From positions 1 through 8,143 of the forward strand of contig CAYUZN010000084.1 of assembly GCA_964449295.1 (NCBI GenBank): DNA of 8,143 bases, written 5' to 3'. Below, piece after piece: positions 6,141-8,143 of this stretch. The notes beneath the pieces are model-generated. The model had not been told where the DNA came from. It ran no database searches and saw only the letters and a list, made by a program, of their open reading frames with translations. The position numbers were made by a program, and so were the translations under genes. The DNA is from CANJJB01 sp964449295 (GTDB taxonomy: Bacteria; Chlamydiota; Chlamydiia; Chlamydiales; Rhabdochlamydiaceae). The number at the start of each line of letters is the position of its first letter. Position 1 is the stretch's first letter.

Positions 6141-6146
6141 TTTCAA

Positions 6147-7235
6147 ATGCTCATAAAACTTGATACTCAATCTGTCATGGTAATGTGCTCAGATGTAACA
6201 AATCAATTTAGGTCTATTAGACCTGAGTTGGTAGGAATTACTTTGATAAGTGGCTTTGTTGTCGGCAAATGTATTGCTGGAGCAGTAGATCGTTATTCTT
6301 CAGAGAGAAAAGACTTTCAAAACCGGTGGAAATATCTTATAGGAGCTGGAGTAACTATTCTCACATTTGCAGGAACTACTCTAGTTTCTCTATCTGGTAA
6401 AATTAATGCCAAGACCGCTATTCTTTTTGGTGCTCTATCCTCGGGTGTTATCCTAGGGATAAAAATACAAGAGTATTACAACAAAAACAGTGATCAAAAA
6501 ATCAATGACTTTCTTCAAGGTCTCAAGCCAAGTGATCGAGGCAGCGTTGTTGAGGCCAGCCTCAGTTTGAGCGGTTATCGGGAGTGCTGGAACTACTTTA
6601 ATGTAACCAAATTAGGAAAGAAAATCGATGAGGCATTTCAAGCTGATTCTAATCTGCAGCTATTAGATCTTAGTGATACCGACTTAACAGATGACACATT
6701 AAGAGAAATGGCACAAACAGATCTTTTTAACAACGTGTCAAGATTGTGTCTTAGTAATAATCCTCGTCTAACTGGAAAGGGCATTGCCTGGATAGCAGAA
6801 AAAGGCTTTGCAGGGCTCAAAAGGTTGGATCTAAGTTATAATCAGCAGATCATAAAAACAGGCTTGGATGAGTGGGTAGGAAAGAGTGGCTTTAAAAAAT
6901 TGACAAGTCTCAATTTAGCAGCTACAGGCATAAGAGAAAATGAACTAGAAGCGATGATAGAAAGAGCCGAATGGTTTAGAGAACTTAAAGGACTCAATCT
7001 CGATTGGAATAATAAATTAGTAAAATTTCCATCTAATATTTCGAGATTAACCAATCTTGATAAGCACAGTGTTAGCGATAGTCAACTAATAAGTGGAGGA
7101 TCTATTCATTTTCGTGGTGCAGGGCTTTTCTGTAGAGGATGTAAGAACTTGATTTGCACACAGGAGCTTTTAAATTTAGCCAATGATGGTAAAGTGTTTG
7201 GAAAAACTAACAATCATCCTTTCAACTTGAAATAA
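6147..7235 (+). CDS. Membrane protein with three N-terminal hydrophobic segments and leucine-rich repeats
   Basis: The 362-residue protein has hydrophobic segments at about 28-47, 63-83 and 89-107, no cleavable signal peptide, and then a soluble domain. About five leucine-rich repeats follow, spaced roughly 26-28 residues: LQLLDLSDTDLTDDTL (170-185), VSRLCLSNNPRLTGKGI (197-213), LKRLDLSYNQQIIKTGL (224-240), LTSLNLAATGIRENEL (252-267) and LKGLNLDWNNKLVKFP (280-295). The first four have the long helical second half of ribonuclease-inhibitor/GALA-type repeats, common in secreted bacterial effectors, while the last is shorter. The C-terminus has Cys329, Cys332 and Cys337 with a late His357, a possible but unproven metal site. 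LRR proteins bind other proteins, and no enzyme motif is seen. The paired membrane segments recall chlamydial inclusion membrane proteins. A surface or inclusion-membrane adaptor contacting host proteins is inference. It is transcribed divergently from the ATPase gene and towards the Nudix gene. Confidence 0.85.
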   Translation: MLIKLDTQSVMVMCSDVTNQFRSIRPELVGITLISGFVVGKCIAGAVDRYSSERKDFQNRWKYLIGAGVTILTFAGTTLVSLSGKINAKTAILFGALSSGVILGIKIQEYYNKNSDQKINDFLQGLKPSDRGSVVEASLSLSGYRECWNYFNVTKLGKKIDEAFQADSNLQLLDLSDTDLTDDTLREMAQTDLFNNVSRLCLSNNPRLTGKGIAWIAEKGFAGLKRLDLSYNQQIIKTGLDEWVGKSGFKKLTSLNLAATGIRENELEAMIERAEWFRELKGLNLDWNNKLVKFPSNISRLTNLDKHSVSDSQLISGGSIHFRGAGLFCRGCKNLICTQELLNLANDGKVFGKTNNHPFNLK

Positions 7236-7335
7236 AATTATCTGACACAAAAGTACAAATATCGATTAAATATCAAAGGTATCTTCGACTCTCGAGATAG
7301 GAAAGAAATATATGAAAAGTTTGGTATACTTCATT

Positions 7336-7368
7336 CCCAAACAAACTGAAAATTTTAGGTTGTTTGGG
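7336..7368. terminator. Strong hairpin at the convergent LRR/Nudix junction
   Basis: CCCAAACAA (7336-7344) and TTGTTTGGG (7360-7368) form a perfect 9-bp stem. The loop ACTGAAAATTTTAGG can extend pairing further through CT/AG and AAAA/TTTT. It contains the Nudix stop codon (7355-7357) in the loop. It is symmetric between converging genes, as bidirectional terminators are, but no T run follows on either strand. Confidence 0.4.
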
Positions 7369-7804
7369 TGTAGTGCTTTCTCCAGCTATAAAAACAATCG
7401 AGGACTATTTTTCCACCTCCAATGAGGGGAAGACGGGAAGCTTCTTCTTGTGTGACCCAAAGAGCCTCGCTACTTTCACTTAAGTCAATGTTAAGTTGTG
7501 GCTTTTCTGTCAGAGGAGCAAAAAACATATGAAAGATGAAGTCGATTTTTTTACGAATATAAAAAATTTGAATGAGCTTAAGATGAGGCGCATCGATACC
7601 AGCTTCTTCTAAAAGCTCTCTGTGAGCTGCTTGCTTGAAATCTTCCCCTTTTTCAACTTTTCCTCCAGGTAAATTCCATGTCGATCCTTCAGCTTTATCA
7701 GGGGCTCTTTTGAGGAGCAGAATTTTTCCCTGGTATTCACAGGCGCAGCCGGCAACATCTAAGAGAGAGTTAAAATCAGCAGGAGGGGTGAAAAGTATAC
7801 TCAT
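7355..7804 (-). CDS. Nudix hydrolase (MutT-like)
   Basis: The 149-residue protein has a complete Nudix box: Gly48, Glu54, Arg62-Glu63, Glu66-Glu67, Gly69, matching Gx5Ex7REUxEExGU without exception. It also has the usual preceding strand WNLPGGKVEKGE (43-54). These residues bind Mg2+ and hydrolyse a nucleoside diphosphate linked to another group, with release of a monophosphate. The length is that of a stand-alone MutT/ADP-ribose-pyrophosphatase-like enzyme. The exact substrate (oxidised nucleotide, ADP-ribose, dinucleotide) cannot be read from sequence. ALWVTQEEASRLPL (114-127) is the typical late helix. Its ATG overlaps the uvrA TGA (ATGA, 7801-7804), so translation is probably coupled. Pairing with UvrA fits, but does not prove, a role in limiting DNA damage. 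A strong hairpin spans the stop codon. Confidence 0.93.
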   Translation of the reverse strand: MSILFTPPADFNSLLDVAGCACEYQGKILLLKRAPDKAEGSTWNLPGGKVEKGEDFKQAAHRELLEEAGIDAPHLKLIQIFYIRKKIDFIFHMFFAPLTEKPQLNIDLSESSEALWVTQEEASRLPLIGGGKIVLDCFYSWRKHYTQTT

Positions 7805-8143
7805 AATCCCCTCAAATATTTACCGGTTAGAGATTGTGGCTGTTTCATCAGCTCTTGGGGAGTTCCTTGAGCTATAATTTTTCCTCCATTCACACCAGCA
7901 CCAGGGCCGAGATCGAAGATGTAGTCGGCATGAGAGATGACATCGAGGTTGTGTTCGATGATGATAAGCGTGTTGCCTCTATCGACAAGAGCATGAAAAA
8001 TGGTGAGCAATTTGGCAATATCTTCGCTGTGAAGACCGATTGTAGGCTCATCGAAGAGGTAGAGAGTTTTTCCAGAGGAGCGTTTGGCAAGTTCTCGTGA
8101 GAGCCTGATGCGTTGTTGTTCGCCACCGGAGAGGGAGGCGATC
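7801..8143 (-). CDS. uvrA: UvrA, excinuclease ABC subunit A, C-terminal fragment (5' end outside window)
   Basis: The last 113 residues of UvrA are present. The ABC signature is LSGGEQQRIRLS, just inside the window edge. Walker B is LYLFDEPTIGLH, where UvrA usually has DEPTTGLH. IIIEHNLDVISHADYIFDLG carries the H-loop histidine, and GGKIIAQGTPQEL closes the second ATPase domain. UvrA dimers scan DNA for bulky lesions and hand them to UvrB in nucleotide excision repair. The C-terminus ends in TGKYLRGL, the normal finish of the family. The zinc-binding and N-terminal ATPase parts lie beyond the window. In Chlamydia UvrA is nearly double length because of an internal duplication; whether that holds here cannot be seen. 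It is the upstream gene of the overlapping uvrA-nudix pair. Confidence 0.96.
   Translation of the reverse strand, partial: IASLSGGEQQRIRLSRELAKRSSGKTLYLFDEPTIGLHSEDIAKLLTIFHALVDRGNTLIIIEHNLDVISHADYIFDLGPGAGVNGGKIIAQGTPQELMKQPQSLTGKYLRGL
7808..7813 (-). promoter_or_regulatory. Ribosome binding site of the Nudix gene inside the uvrA end
   Basis: Minus-strand GAGGGG lies only 3 bases before the Nudix ATG and within the last codons of uvrA. The close spacing and ATGA overlap point to reinitiation by ribosomes finishing uvrA. Confidence 0.55.

Noticed and set aside
6638..7054. Two minus-strand frames within the LRR gene
   Set aside because: Antisense to well-formed leucine-rich repeats, with no RBS and no family pattern.
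7834..8126. Frames of 70-88 codons on both strands across the uvrA end
   Set aside because: They are shadows of the clear UvrA reading frame with its ABC signature and Walker B motif.
1..8143. CRISPR array, tRNA or rRNA genes
   Set aside because: No regularly spaced repeats and no cloverleaf or conserved rRNA segments were seen on either strand.

Overview
The window reads as chromosomal DNA of an AT-rich, host-associated bacterium, most likely an amoeba-infecting member of the Chlamydiae (Parachlamydia/Protochlamydia-like). This is an inference from content: a eukaryotic-type ubiquitin-specific protease with an N-terminal membrane hairpin, a leucine-rich-repeat protein with three N-terminal membrane segments, and an unassignable helical-repeat protein sit among housekeeping genes (UvrA, Nudix, SDR, GMC oxidoreductase). 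No rRNA, tRNA or CRISPR array is visible, so the assignment is not proven. Other intracellular bacteria rich in effectors, such as Legionella relatives, remain possible.

Layout. 1-159 (+) is the last 52 codons of a GMC-family oxidoreductase. 152-309 is a short, busy junction. It holds the 3' stump of a second ubiquitin-protease gene (minus strand, about 90% identical in DNA to the tail of the intact copy 2 kb away), a perfect 20-bp GC-rich palindrome that may be a terminator or an IS200/IS605-type end, and a probable terminator for the next gene. 310-1827 (-) encodes a 505-residue, all-helical protein of unknown function in noticeably AT-rich DNA. 1828-2176 carries no convincing gene. 2177-3769 (-) is the intact USP-type deubiquitinase. 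3838-4815 (-) is an extended SDR (NAD-dependent epimerase/reductase), and 4859-6034 (-) is an AAA_14/DUF4143 ATPase 43 bp upstream of it, probably co-transcribed. 6035-6146 is a divergent promoter region with a 15-bp palindrome. 6147-7235 (+) is the membrane LRR protein. 7355-7804 (-) is a Nudix hydrolase whose start overlaps the stop of the UvrA gene (7801-8143, -, C-terminal part only) by 4 bp.

How it fits together. Two housekeeping blocks (uvrA-nudix and ATPase-SDR) flank or adjoin three genes that look like host-interaction factors: the deubiquitinase, the LRR membrane protein and perhaps the 505-residue solenoid. The USP and LRR proteins share a plan: a short hydrophilic N-terminus, two or three closely spaced hydrophobic segments, then a eukaryotic-like domain. 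That plan would suit anchoring in a bacterial or inclusion membrane with the functional domain facing the host cytosol. The truncated second USP tail shows that this gene family has been duplicated and eroded here.
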